Shown in pieces: positions 1 through 6,763 of a stretch of 9,847 bases of DNA. The position numbers were made by a program, and so were the translations under genes. Below the pieces are notes generated by a model, which was given only the letters and a program-made list of their open reading frames with translations, was not told where the DNA came from and made no database searches. The stretch's first letter is position 1, and each line of letters opens with the position of its first letter. The stretch comes from Calditrichia bacterium (GTDB lineage: Bacteria; Calditrichota; Calditrichia; Calditrichales; Calditrichaceae): assembly GCA_027039465.1 (NCBI GenBank), contig JALWEA010000372.1, positions 1 to 9,847 on the forward strand, written 5' to 3'.

Positions 1-100
1 CTATAACCTTTTGGGTTGTTGGGTTTAGTTATTGTCTATGTGTTTTAAGTAATATAAACACAACGTCTTAAATACCCAAAAGGTTTTTTCTTCTAACTAA
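1..100. other. Non-coding AT-rich segment abutting a truncated gene
   Basis: No reading frame of useful length crosses this stretch on the plus strand: all three frames meet stops, including a TAA at 98-100 immediately before the open VWA frame. It contains a perfect 12-bp inverted repeat and an inner 7-bp repeat (listed separately). The neighbouring gene lacks the beginning of its first domain, so this DNA probably arrived by insertion or deletion-recombination and replaced the gene's 5' part. No transposase or recombinase is visible, so its type cannot be named. Confidence 0.5.
5..85. repeat. Nested inverted repeat, 12-bp perfect outer arms
   Basis: AACCTTTTGGGT at 5-16 is the exact reverse complement of ACCCAAAAGGTT at 74-85. 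Between the arms, TGTGTTT (39-45) is the exact reverse complement of AAACACA (56-62), with a 10-base loop. On the plus strand the right arm runs into a T-run ending at 89. The whole could fold into a long stem topped by a second hairpin, as the end of a mobile element, a recombination site or a transcript terminus might. The repeat itself is certain; its role is not known. The loop between the outer arms is long (57 bases) for a simple intrinsic terminator. Confidence 0.6.
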
Positions 101-1597
101 GAATCGCTCAAGTTAGGTATTTATAAATTTTCGGATCATCCTGTTTTATTGCAGAATTTTACCGATGACGTAAATAAATTGGTTACAGCCATTAATTCCA
201 TAGATTTGGGATTTGCCACAACGGATTTGTATGGTTCAATCATTGAAGGCGTCTCACGATGGGAAGACATTTATTCTACAAATCAAATTCAACAGGGATT
301 TTTAGTAGCCTTAACTGATGGTAGTGATACGCAAGGTTCTCATACATTGAATGAGGCTTTAAATGCTCGAGGAAATAAGAAAATTTATACAGTTGGGTTG
401 GGTAATGAGATCGATCCAAAAGTTTTAAAGAAATTGGGTAATGCCGGATTTTATTCAATAACGGATGTATCAGAATTAGTTGATAAATTCAAAGAGATCC
501 AATCTGATATGGCACTTTACGCTAATAGTTTTTATTGGCTTAATTATATGAGTCCTAAGCGCGGTGATAAAAATCATACATTAAAATTATATATAAAAAA
601 TAATCTTAATCAGGGGAATGATTCATACATTATTGGAGAATTTAATAGCGCTGGATTCTACTCCGTTTATTCCGGTCTTTATGTTAATCCAACCAATTCC
701 AATCCTTATGGTATTGATACCCTTACAATCTCGGAAAATGATACGACACAAATTAGGGCAGTAACCTATTTAGGTAATAATCCACCACAATATGAATGGC
801 ATTCAGAAGATGAAAGTATTGTTCGTGTGGAACCAGATCAGAGTGATCCATCCATTGCTTATGTTATTTCATTAGGTGATAGTGGCCAATCAACAAAAAT
901 TACGGTTAAAGATGTTGCTAATGATCTAACAAAAAGCATTGATGTTATAATTATGAAATATGCAATCCCAACGGAAGGTTTGGTTGCTTATTATCCATTT
1001 AATGGGAACGCCAATGATGAGAGTGGGAACGGACACCATGGAACAGTTTATGGGGCATGGTTAACCAATGATCGGTTTGGGAATGCTAATAGTGCCTATT
1101 CTTTTGATGGCAATAATGATTATATAGATGTAGGAGATTGGGCAATTGGTGGTGCTTGTTCATTTTCTGCATGGGTTTATTATAATTCATTTAAGAATTG
1201 GAGCCGGATTCTTGATTTTGGGAATGGCGCTAGTCAAGATAATATTGTAATTGCAAATGTTAGTTACACAACAAATGGTAATTTTTCAATTTTTCATTAT
1301 AGTTCTTCATATCATTTAAGGATTGATAATTTCTTTTCCACGAATACTTGGCTTCATGTTGCTGTAGTAGTTGATATTAAAGGGTTTATGAAAATGTACC
1401 TTAATGGGGAGTTAAAAGGTAAGCTTACAGGATGGACTCCTTACAATATTATTAGAAATAATCAATATTTTGGTAAAAGCAATTGGTCAGGTGATGGATA
1501 TCTGGATGGCAAACTAGATGATATAAGAATCTATAACCGTGCGTTAACAGATGAAGAAGTGCAACTTCTTTACCACGAAGGTGGTTGGCATAAATAA
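101..1597 (+). pseudogene. 5'-truncated VWA / Ig-like / LamG surface protein remnant
   Basis: The frame is open from 101, after a TAA at 98-100, to the TAA at 1595-1597. The only early initiator is a TTG at 149, which has no Shine-Dalgarno and lies inside the domain: codons before it already read like VWA sequence (IYKFSDHPVLLQ), so the true start is lost. Residues counted from that TTG: a VWA remnant at about 1-118 keeps the later MIDAS elements (Thr25 region in GFATTDLYGS and Asp57 in ALTDGSD) but lacks the first strand with DxSxS. A beta-rich linker follows at 125-180, then a bacterial Ig-like (BIG2-like) segment at about 187-270, and a LamG/concanavalin-like domain from about 277 (GLVAYYPFNG, then YSFDGNNDYIDVG) to the end (LDDIRIYNRALTDEEV). 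VWA and LamG domains usually bind proteins or sugars outside the cell. No signal peptide or sorting domain remains. Base composition is more AT-rich than the genes to the right. It might be expressed as a fragment, but a functional VWA domain is unlikely. Confidence 0.7.
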
Positions 1598-1623
1598 TAA
1601 ATTAATTAAAAATTATAAGCAAA

Positions 1624-1646
1624 CAAATCTCTAAACATGAGATTTG
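1624..1646. repeat. 8-bp perfect hairpin after the VWA-LamG remnant
   Basis: CAAATCTC (1624-1631) pairs perfectly with GAGATTTG (1639-1646) around a 7-base loop. It starts 26 bases past the stop codon at 1595-1597. No T-run follows it on the plus strand, so it is not a standard intrinsic terminator, though it could protect a transcript end or belong to the larger structured region. Confidence 0.55.
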
Positions 1647-1753
1647 ATACGCTTACGACGAAGTTTCTCCAATGAGAGCGTCTTCGCTAAGTCTAGGTTT
1701 TTGGCTGTGTGGCAAAACAGGTTAGCCTTAGTCTTTTTATTGCTATTGTTCAT
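1631..1753 (-). CDS. Doubtful 40-residue basic ORF
   Basis: On the minus strand an ATG at 1753-1751 opens 40 codons ending in TAG at 1633-1631. The product would be strongly basic toward its C-terminus (LEKLRRKRIKSHV). An in-frame TAA lies three codons before the ATG, so it is not the tail of a longer frame. No Shine-Dalgarno sequence precedes it, and it overlaps the hairpins described here, which by themselves can explain the sequence pattern. No family recognised. It may be a chance ORF or the remains of a small gene. Confidence 0.15.
   Translation of the reverse strand: MNNSNKKTKANLFCHTAKNLDLAKTLSLEKLRRKRIKSHV
1652..1691. repeat. Compound stem-loop with internal loop
   Basis: CTTA (1652-1655) pairs with TAAG (1688-1691). 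After an asymmetric internal loop (three bases against one), CGAAG (1659-1663) pairs with CTTCG (1682-1686). Inside, TCTC (1666-1669) pairs with GAGA (1674-1677) around a CAAT loop. Three stacked helices in 40 bases are more than expected by chance. They may belong to a structured RNA or a recombination site; no known family was recognised. Confidence 0.5.
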
Positions 1754-1831
1754 GAAGTGACTTTAGTAACGAGAAACATTAAGGATATGGTAGCTAGCGG
1801 AGTAGCGTTATTAAATCCTTGGGAATAGCAA
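1740..1831. repeat. Three-level nested inverted repeat
   Basis: TTGCTATT (1740-1747) is the exact reverse complement of AATAGCAA (1824-1831). Within it AAGGAT (1781-1786) pairs with ATCCTT (1815-1820), extendable by two G-T pairs, and GCTA (1793-1796) pairs with TAGC (1803-1806) around a 6-base loop. The order of arms is consistent with one folded domain. Which strand would be transcribed is not clear. Confidence 0.5.
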
Positions 1832-1886
1832 CCAATTAAAATTTTATCGGTATTTTATATTGCCACTGGCACATCGAGAGATCAAT

Positions 1887-2585
1887 TTAAATCAAAAAAT
1901 ACAAAGCCGCTGCACTTAATAGCGGCACAAACAAATTATCCGTTCCGGCCGGAGAAAGCGCTTCAATAATGGTGGCAAGCAAACCGACGATAGCTCCCGT
2001 TCCCCAAATTTTAGCCGCAGATATCATCTGAAGATGCATGTCCAAATGTGCATTCCTTAAAATAAGCAGGGATAAACCAATCGCCAAAAAGCTAAAAACA
2101 AACATCATGACGGAGCCTTCCACGGATTTGGTCGAGCCCCAAAACGTGTAGTGATGTTTGCCTTGAAATTTACCGATTAAACTTGCCATGGCGTCGCCCC
2201 AGGTCATGGTCATAATCGGCGGCAGAATCAAATACAACGAATCATTCGCCGAGTGCCGCCAACCGATTAAAAACAAAACCGTAATGGAAATGGCAAAATA
2301 AACCGTACCCGGGCTTTCCTTTTCACCGTCCATGGCTTTAAACGTTTGTTGTCGATAAAAAACGTAATTCAATACGATGAAGGTAGCAAAAGGAATAACA
2401 CCGATGTACCAATGATCAAACAGAAACAAGATGGCCCAAGTCCACAGCCCTGCGCCGATGTGGATGATTTTTCGCGTTACAAAGTTAGGCCAACGGGCTT
2501 TTTTGCCGATTTGTTCGACTACTAAAAGCAGGCCGAAAGCATAAACATACGATAAAAGCAAACCCCAAAAATCCAACCAACTCAT
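1887..2585 (-). CDS. SEC59/DGK1/VTE5-family integral-membrane lipid kinase (phytol/dolichol/diacylglycerol kinase-like)
   Basis: A 232-residue hydrophobic protein with about six or seven membrane segments. Family signatures appear in order: RKIIHIGAG (38-46), SPGTVYF (91-97), WGDAMASLIGKFQGKH (129-144), GSTKSVEGS (150-158) and ATIIEALSPAGTDNL (204-218). The family phosphorylates lipid alcohols in the membrane using CTP or another NTP: dolichol in SEC59, diacylglycerol in DGK1, phytol in VTE5. Which lipid is used here cannot be told from sequence. I chose the ATG at 2585-2583 because AAAGGAG lies 5 bases upstream; an in-frame TTG at 2645 would add 20 residues but has no comparable signal. The gene is divergent from porU and shares with it only the intergenic region. 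The stop is TAA, with no clear terminator beyond it. Confidence 0.85.
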   Translation of the reverse strand: MSWLDFWGLLLSYVYAFGLLLVVEQIGKKARWPNFVTRKIIHIGAGLWTWAILFLFDHWYIGVIPFATFIVLNYVFYRQQTFKAMDGEKESPGTVYFAISITVLFLIGWRHSANDSLYLILPPIMTMTWGDAMASLIGKFQGKHHYTFWGSTKSVEGSVMMFVFSFLAIGLSLLILRNAHLDMHLQMISAAKIWGTGAIVGLLATIIEALSPAGTDNLFVPLLSAAALYFLI

Positions 2586-2589
2586 GCCG

Positions 2590-2597
2590 TCTCCTTT
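2590..2597 (-). promoter_or_regulatory. Shine-Dalgarno site fixing the kinase start
   Basis: Read on the minus strand, AAAGGAGA lies here with its GGAG core 5 bases before the ATG at 2585-2583. It supports this start over the TTG 20 codons upstream. Confidence 0.7.
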
Positions 2598-2730
2598 TTT
2601 TGAAAAGCCAAAATATAAATTCAGTATGAAAGCGATTAAAGTCAAATGAACCTCGGTTAAAAAATTACTACCGATTTTTTCTATTGCTAAAAAAGAGCTG
2701 ATCCCCTAAATTGCAATTTCGGAATAATCA

Positions 2731-2740
2731 AAAAGGATGG
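2731..2740 (+). promoter_or_regulatory. Ribosome binding site of the porU-like gene
   Basis: AAAAGGATGG lies with its AAGGA 9 bases before the ATG at 2747. A longer frame from a TTG at 2711 would place 12 hydrophilic residues before the signal peptide and has no such site, so the ATG is preferred. Confidence 0.55.
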
Positions 2741-2746
2741 GTTACT

Positions 2747-5700
2747 ATGCGCCAAAGTGTTTTCAAGATATTAATATTTATGTTTATTTTTGCCCTAACC
2801 ATAGATTTGCAGGCGGCCTCTTCATTCGATGATGTGAAAATCATTAAACAGGATAATCAAAAAATCATTTTGGAATGGGCGCCTAAAAACTTCCGTTTAC
2901 AAACCGAACAAATTGACGGACGCCAAGTTCAAACCGTTTTTTTCGAAAACGCGGTCATGCGTAATCACAGCGGGCAGCCGAATATTCCTTATCGCATTTT
3001 AACCATAGGATTGCCTTCGGATCAGGCGGCCAATGTAACCGTTTTAAATATTCGGGCACACACCGTCAATAATGTTATTTTGGCACCGGTACCCTTCCCT
3101 TACAAAGACCGCTCGGGCATTGATCAGGAAGCCTACATTTTCAGCGATTCGGTTTACCAAAGCAATCTTCCTTTCCCGCGCGCTGTTGTCCAGATACAAA
3201 AACCGACCTTATTTCGTGACATGCCCGTACAAAGCATACGCATCAGCCCGGTGCAATTCACACCTTCCGAACAAAAATTAGTCGTGTACGATCGCATTCG
3301 GTTGCAAATCAATTTTACAGGGCAACCACAGGCACTACTAAGTAAAACGGAGCGCCGGGAGCTGTTGGACGATGTGGCGCAATCATCTATTTTAAATTTT
3401 GCTCAGGCTAAAAATTGGCGCCTGCCGCGCAAGTCGTTTTTGAAGAAAGCCGCTCAACTGCCGCAAGGACCGTTTTATCGCATTACCGTTAAAGAAGACG
3501 GCCTTTACAAAGTGACGGCGTCGATGTTGGAAGCGGCAGGAATTAAATTAAACGGCGTTTCGATAGATGATGTAAAATTGTTCGGAAACGGTGGGCATGA
3601 ACTCAGCTACCGAACGACTGCCACTCAGTACAATCCGCCGTACACCCAACAAATCCCGATTTTGGTTTTTGATGTTGACGGCAACAATACCTTTAACGGT
3701 AATGATTATCTGTTATTCTACGGTAAAAATGTAAACGGTTGGTTCTACGATGCCGATAACAAAACTTTCAAATACCAGGAACATCGCTTTGCAACGGAGA
3801 ATTATTATTGGCTCAATTTCCGGCCTGGATTTAAAGGTTTACGCATGGGAGAAGGACAATTAGCGGAAAGCGGCAGTGTTAACGCCACCTATTTTATGGA
3901 TCGTTACCATTTTGAGCAGGATTTGTACAATCTTCTGGCCTCCGGGCCCGATTGGTACGGTTATCGTTTTTTCGGTCTTTCGGGAAGTTTGTCTCAGGAT
4001 TTAAATCTGAAAGTAAAAACCGACGTCACGGAAGCGGTTCCCGAGTTTTTAATCCAGTTTAAAGGCGGTTCGGCCATTCATTGGACCGATCAACAAAATT
4101 ATCGCTACGACTTTAAGATTGCCCTGAATAACAATATTCTGTTTAATGATGTGGGATTTAACAACAGCAGCCGTATTCAATTCAAAACAGGTATTAAAAA
4201 TTTAAGCTGGTTAAAGAACGGTAAGAATGTTCTGGACATACAATACACCGGCAGTCGCGACGGTTGCAGCGTTTACTTGGATTATTTCGAATTGACCTAT
4301 CCAAGGGGCTTTGAAGCCGACAAAGATGCACTTACGTTTTATGCTCCCGCACAAAATCAGGACGTGAATTACACGATAACCGGTTTGACTAACCGCAATG
4401 ATTTTTATGTTTTTGATATTACCAAAGGCGCAGAACCGATTATTTTGGCTAAAAATTTAACGGCTGCCGGTGGTAAGCTTTCTTTCGCTTTAAAAGCCGC
4501 TTCAACGGAACGACGCATCCTGGTTGTAAGCTTGGGATCGGAACAAATAAAACCGGTGGCCAATGTAATGGCATTTACACCTCGGGAAGAATTACTCAGC
4601 GGCAGCAATCAGGCGGATTATTTGGTTGTTACGCACAAAAGTTTTTTACCTTATGCCCGTAAAATCGCGGACATGCATGCGGACAAAATGACCACGAAAG
4701 TGGCTTGCATGGAAGACATCTATTTTTATTTCAACGGCGGTGTGCCCGATCCGACGGCATTACGCAATTTCCTGCGCTATGCTTATTACCATTGGACAGC
4801 TCCTGCGCCAAGTTACGTACTCTTTTTCGGAGACGCCCATTACGATTACCGGAATATTAACCTGCCGGATACTTTGCGTGTGCCTACTTGGGAAATTTAC
4901 AGTCCTACGGAAATTAACAGCCGATGCACGGATACCTATTTGGTTGACGTTAATTACACCGGAGGCGGAAGTTTCTCCAGCTTTACGCCGGATATTGCCA
5001 ACGGCCGCATTCCCGTAGAAAGTGTTCTGGATTGCCAACGTGTAGTTAAAAAAATGGATGACTATTTCCACAATTCGCAGCAAGACGGCTGGCAGACCAA
5101 TATTACCCTTGTTGCCGATGACCAATATCGCCCCGGAGTTTCCAATGAATGGATTCACCAGAACCAAAGCGAACACATTGCCGAAATGTCCAATTTACGC
5201 AAATTTACCATAAACCGCGTTTATCTATCCACCTATCCTTCCGTACCAGGCGGGTTCACGCGGGTAAAGCCGGAAGCCAATAACGCTTTGATTGACTATT
5301 GGAATCAGGGAACGTTAATTGTCAATTACGTGGGGCACGGCAGTCCCACGCAATGGGCGCATGAGGGCGTGTTGGTGATGGATCGGGACTATCCGCGTAT
5401 CGAAAATGAAGGACGCTTGTGCTTTTTAGTAGCGGCCACGTGCGACTTTGGCAAATTTGACGATCCCAATGAACCCAGTTTTACCGAGGCGTTAATTTGG
5501 AAGGAAGATCGAGGCATTATCGGCGCCATGGCTTCTACCCGCTTGGCCTACTCCACGGCAAATTTTAATTTGGCTTACGGATTCTTCAGGCGACTTTTCC
5601 CGGATGGCGGCCCGAGCATCGAACTAGGTAAGGCTAAACTACAAGCCGTCCTCGAATCCGGAGGTGCCAGCGTAAATGATCAAAAATATATTTTATTTGC

Positions 5701-6763
5701 CGATCCGGCCATGCATTTGATTGATGCCCGCTCTAAAATTCGCATTACCAAAATCGATCCGCCGGATACGTTGAAGGCTTTGAGTAAAGTAACCGTTTCG
5801 GGAGATGTGCTGTCCGGCAACGCCACGAATACGAATTTTAACGGAGAAGCCGTAATTATTGCCCATGATGCCGCCTACGATTCGGTCAAAACGGGTCCCG
5901 GATTCGATCTTATTAAGTTAACTGGTCCGCGGATTTTTAAAGGGGAAGTGGATGTCAGCGGCGGGAAAATAACGGGCAGTTTCATTATTCCCAAATCCAT
6001 TCGTTATGTGGATAAGCCCACCGGACGCCTTACCTTGTACGCTTATGATCCGGCAACGAATAACAACGCCATGGGTTACAATGACCACCTGCTCATTAAT
6101 GGTTCGGAAAGCAATGTCAGCGATGCGCAGGGGCCTGAGATTGATGTTTATTTTAAAGATCAGGAAAATTTTACACCGGGCGATATTATTCCGGAAAATA
6201 CCGTTTTAATTGTGGAATTGTACGATGAGCACGGTATTAATATTACCGGCGAAACCGGACACAACATTTCATTGCAAATCGATGACAATCCGCCAAGAGA
6301 TATTTCCGGATTTTTTGCTTATGAAAAGAATTCCTACCAAAAAGGAAAGATCGAATATCCGTTGAGTCAATTATCGGAAGGTTCCCATGAGTTCAAGATT
6401 CAGGCTTTTGATAATTTGAATAATTTGAGCGAAACGGATGTGCAAGCTAAAGTCGCCGAGTCGTCCGTCATGCTGTTGACCGAGGTGGTTAACTTCCCCA
6501 ATCCGTTTAAGAATTCCACCAAATTCACTTTCCAAACCAATGTGGAAGGCGCGGACGTAACCGTAAAAATTTATACGGCCACGGGGCGATTAATCCAGGA
6601 ACTTTACGGCGTGAGCAAGGTTGGTTACAATGATGAAATTACCTGGGACGGTACAGACCGCGACGGAGACGAGGTGGCTAACGGGGTTTATTTGTACAAA
6701 ATTATCTTAAAAGACGGCAAAAATAAAAAAGAAAAAATCGAAAAATTAGTCGTGTTGAGATGA
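2747..6763 (+). CDS. porU: PorU-like type IX secretion system sortase (C25 gingipain-family cysteine peptidase)
   Basis: A 1338-residue protein. Residues 1-24 form a signal peptide (basic MRQSVFK, a hydrophobic core, then LQAA). Residues from about 25 to 600 are beta-rich, as in the N-terminal part of PorU. The C25 peptidase core spans about 622-990: GDAHYDYR at 695-702, the catalytic His864 in VGHGSP, the catalytic Cys899 in ATCDFGKFDDP, and LFADPAMH near the end. The 35-residue His-to-Cys spacing fits gingipain-type enzymes. Ig-like beta segments follow, then a FlgD-like/T9SS type A C-terminal domain from about 1245 (NFPNPF at 1249, GVYLYKI near the end). In characterised T9SS, PorU at the cell surface removes the C-terminal signal of cargo proteins and links them to a surface lipid anchor. 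Both catalytic residues are present, so it is probably active. Other C25 proteins share the core, but the ATCxFxxFDDP context and overall build favour PorU. The coding end overlaps the convergent lipoprotein gene by 18 bases. Confidence 0.85.
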   Translation: MRQSVFKILIFMFIFALTIDLQAASSFDDVKIIKQDNQKIILEWAPKNFRLQTEQIDGRQVQTVFFENAVMRNHSGQPNIPYRILTIGLPSDQAANVTVLNIRAHTVNNVILAPVPFPYKDRSGIDQEAYIFSDSVYQSNLPFPRAVVQIQKPTLFRDMPVQSIRISPVQFTPSEQKLVVYDRIRLQINFTGQPQALLSKTERRELLDDVAQSSILNFAQAKNWRLPRKSFLKKAAQLPQGPFYRITVKEDGLYKVTASMLEAAGIKLNGVSIDDVKLFGNGGHELSYRTTATQYNPPYTQQIPILVFDVDGNNTFNGNDYLLFYGKNVNGWFYDADNKTFKYQEHRFATENYYWLNFRPGFKGLRMGEGQLAESGSVNATYFMDRYHFEQDLYNLLASGPDWYGYRFFGLSGSLSQDLNLKVKTDVTEAVPEFLIQFKGGSAIHWTDQQNYRYDFKIALNNNILFNDVGFNNSSRIQFKTGIKNLSWLKNGKNVLDIQYTGSRDGCSVYLDYFELTYPRGFEADKDALTFYAPAQNQDVNYTITGLTNRNDFYVFDITKGAEPIILAKNLTAAGGKLSFALKAASTERRILVVSLGSEQIKPVANVMAFTPREELLSGSNQADYLVVTHKSFLPYARKIADMHADKMTTKVACMEDIYFYFNGGVPDPTALRNFLRYAYYHWTAPAPSYVLFFGDAHYDYRNINLPDTLRVPTWEIYSPTEINSRCTDTYLVDVNYTGGGSFSSFTPDIANGRIPVESVLDCQRVVKKMDDYFHNSQQDGWQTNITLVADDQYRPGVSNEWIHQNQSEHIAEMSNLRKFTINRVYLSTYPSVPGGFTRVKPEANNALIDYWNQGTLIVNYVGHGSPTQWAHEGVLVMDRDYPRIENEGRLCFLVAATCDFGKFDDPNEPSFTEALIWKEDRGIIGAMASTRLAYSTANFNLAYGFFRRLFPDGGPSIELGKAKLQAVLESGGASVNDQKYILFADPAMHLIDARSKIRITKIDPPDTLKALSKVTVSGDVLSGNATNTNFNGEAVIIAHDAAYDSVKTGPGFDLIKLTGPRIFKGEVDVSGGKITGSFIIPKSIRYVDKPTGRLTLYAYDPATNNNAMGYNDHLLINGSESNVSDAQGPEIDVYFKDQENFTPGDIIPENTVLIVELYDEHGINITGETGHNISLQIDDNPPRDISGFFAYEKNSYQKGKIEYPLSQLSEGSHEFKIQAFDNLNNLSETDVQAKVAESSVMLLTEVVNFPNPFKNSTKFTFQTNVEGADVTVKIYTATGRLIQELYGVSKVGYNDEITWDGTDRDGDEVANGVYLYKIILKDGKNKKEKIEKLVVLR

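Larger units (their letters stand above)
1598..1886. other. Structured intergenic region, no convincing gene
   Basis: These 289 bases lie between the end of the VWA-LamG remnant and the stop codon of the convergent kinase gene. I find no protein-coding gene of confidence. Instead there is a run of inverted repeats: a hairpin at 1624-1646, a compound stem at 1652-1691, weaker pairings at 1686-1731 (GCTAA with TTAGC, and inner TTTTG with CAAAA) followed by a T-rich stretch at 1732-1739, and a long nested stem at 1740-1831. It does not match the core motifs I know of RNase P RNA, tmRNA, SRP RNA or group II intron domain V. It could be a structured RNA, a mobile-element end or an unrecognised repeat family. 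Confidence 0.45.
2586..2746. promoter_or_regulatory. Divergent intergenic region between kinase and porU-like gene
   Basis: These 161 bases separate the two start codons and must contain promoters for both directions unless transcription enters from further away. It is AT-rich, with A- and T-runs (2660-2694). No pair of -35/-10 boxes with proper spacing stands out: a minus-strand TTGACT at 2645-2640 has only a poor -10 match at the usual distance. No operator palindrome was found. Confidence 0.35.

Noticed and set aside
18..24. GTTGGGT resembling the integron attC core site GTTRRRY
   Set aside because: No matching RYYYAAC partner at the proper place in the surrounding palindrome, and no integrase or neighbouring cassette is visible.
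149..1597. Treating the TTG at 149 as a genuine start of a 482-residue protein
   Set aside because: There is no Shine-Dalgarno, and the codons upstream of it already encode VWA-like sequence, so the start lies inside a broken domain.
1861..1871. TGCCACTGGCA palindrome as a terminator for the kinase gene
   Set aside because: The stem is only 4 bp with a 3-base loop, and no T-run follows in the kinase's direction.
2586..2645. 20-residue upstream extension of the kinase from a TTG
   Set aside because: The downstream ATG has a strong GGAG at 5 bases; the extension covers that ribosome site and lacks its own.
4740..5176. Overlapping ORFs of 92 and 138 codons on both strands inside the porU-like gene
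   Set aside because: They are out-of-frame shadows of the conserved peptidase coding sequence, with no family resemblance or ribosome sites.
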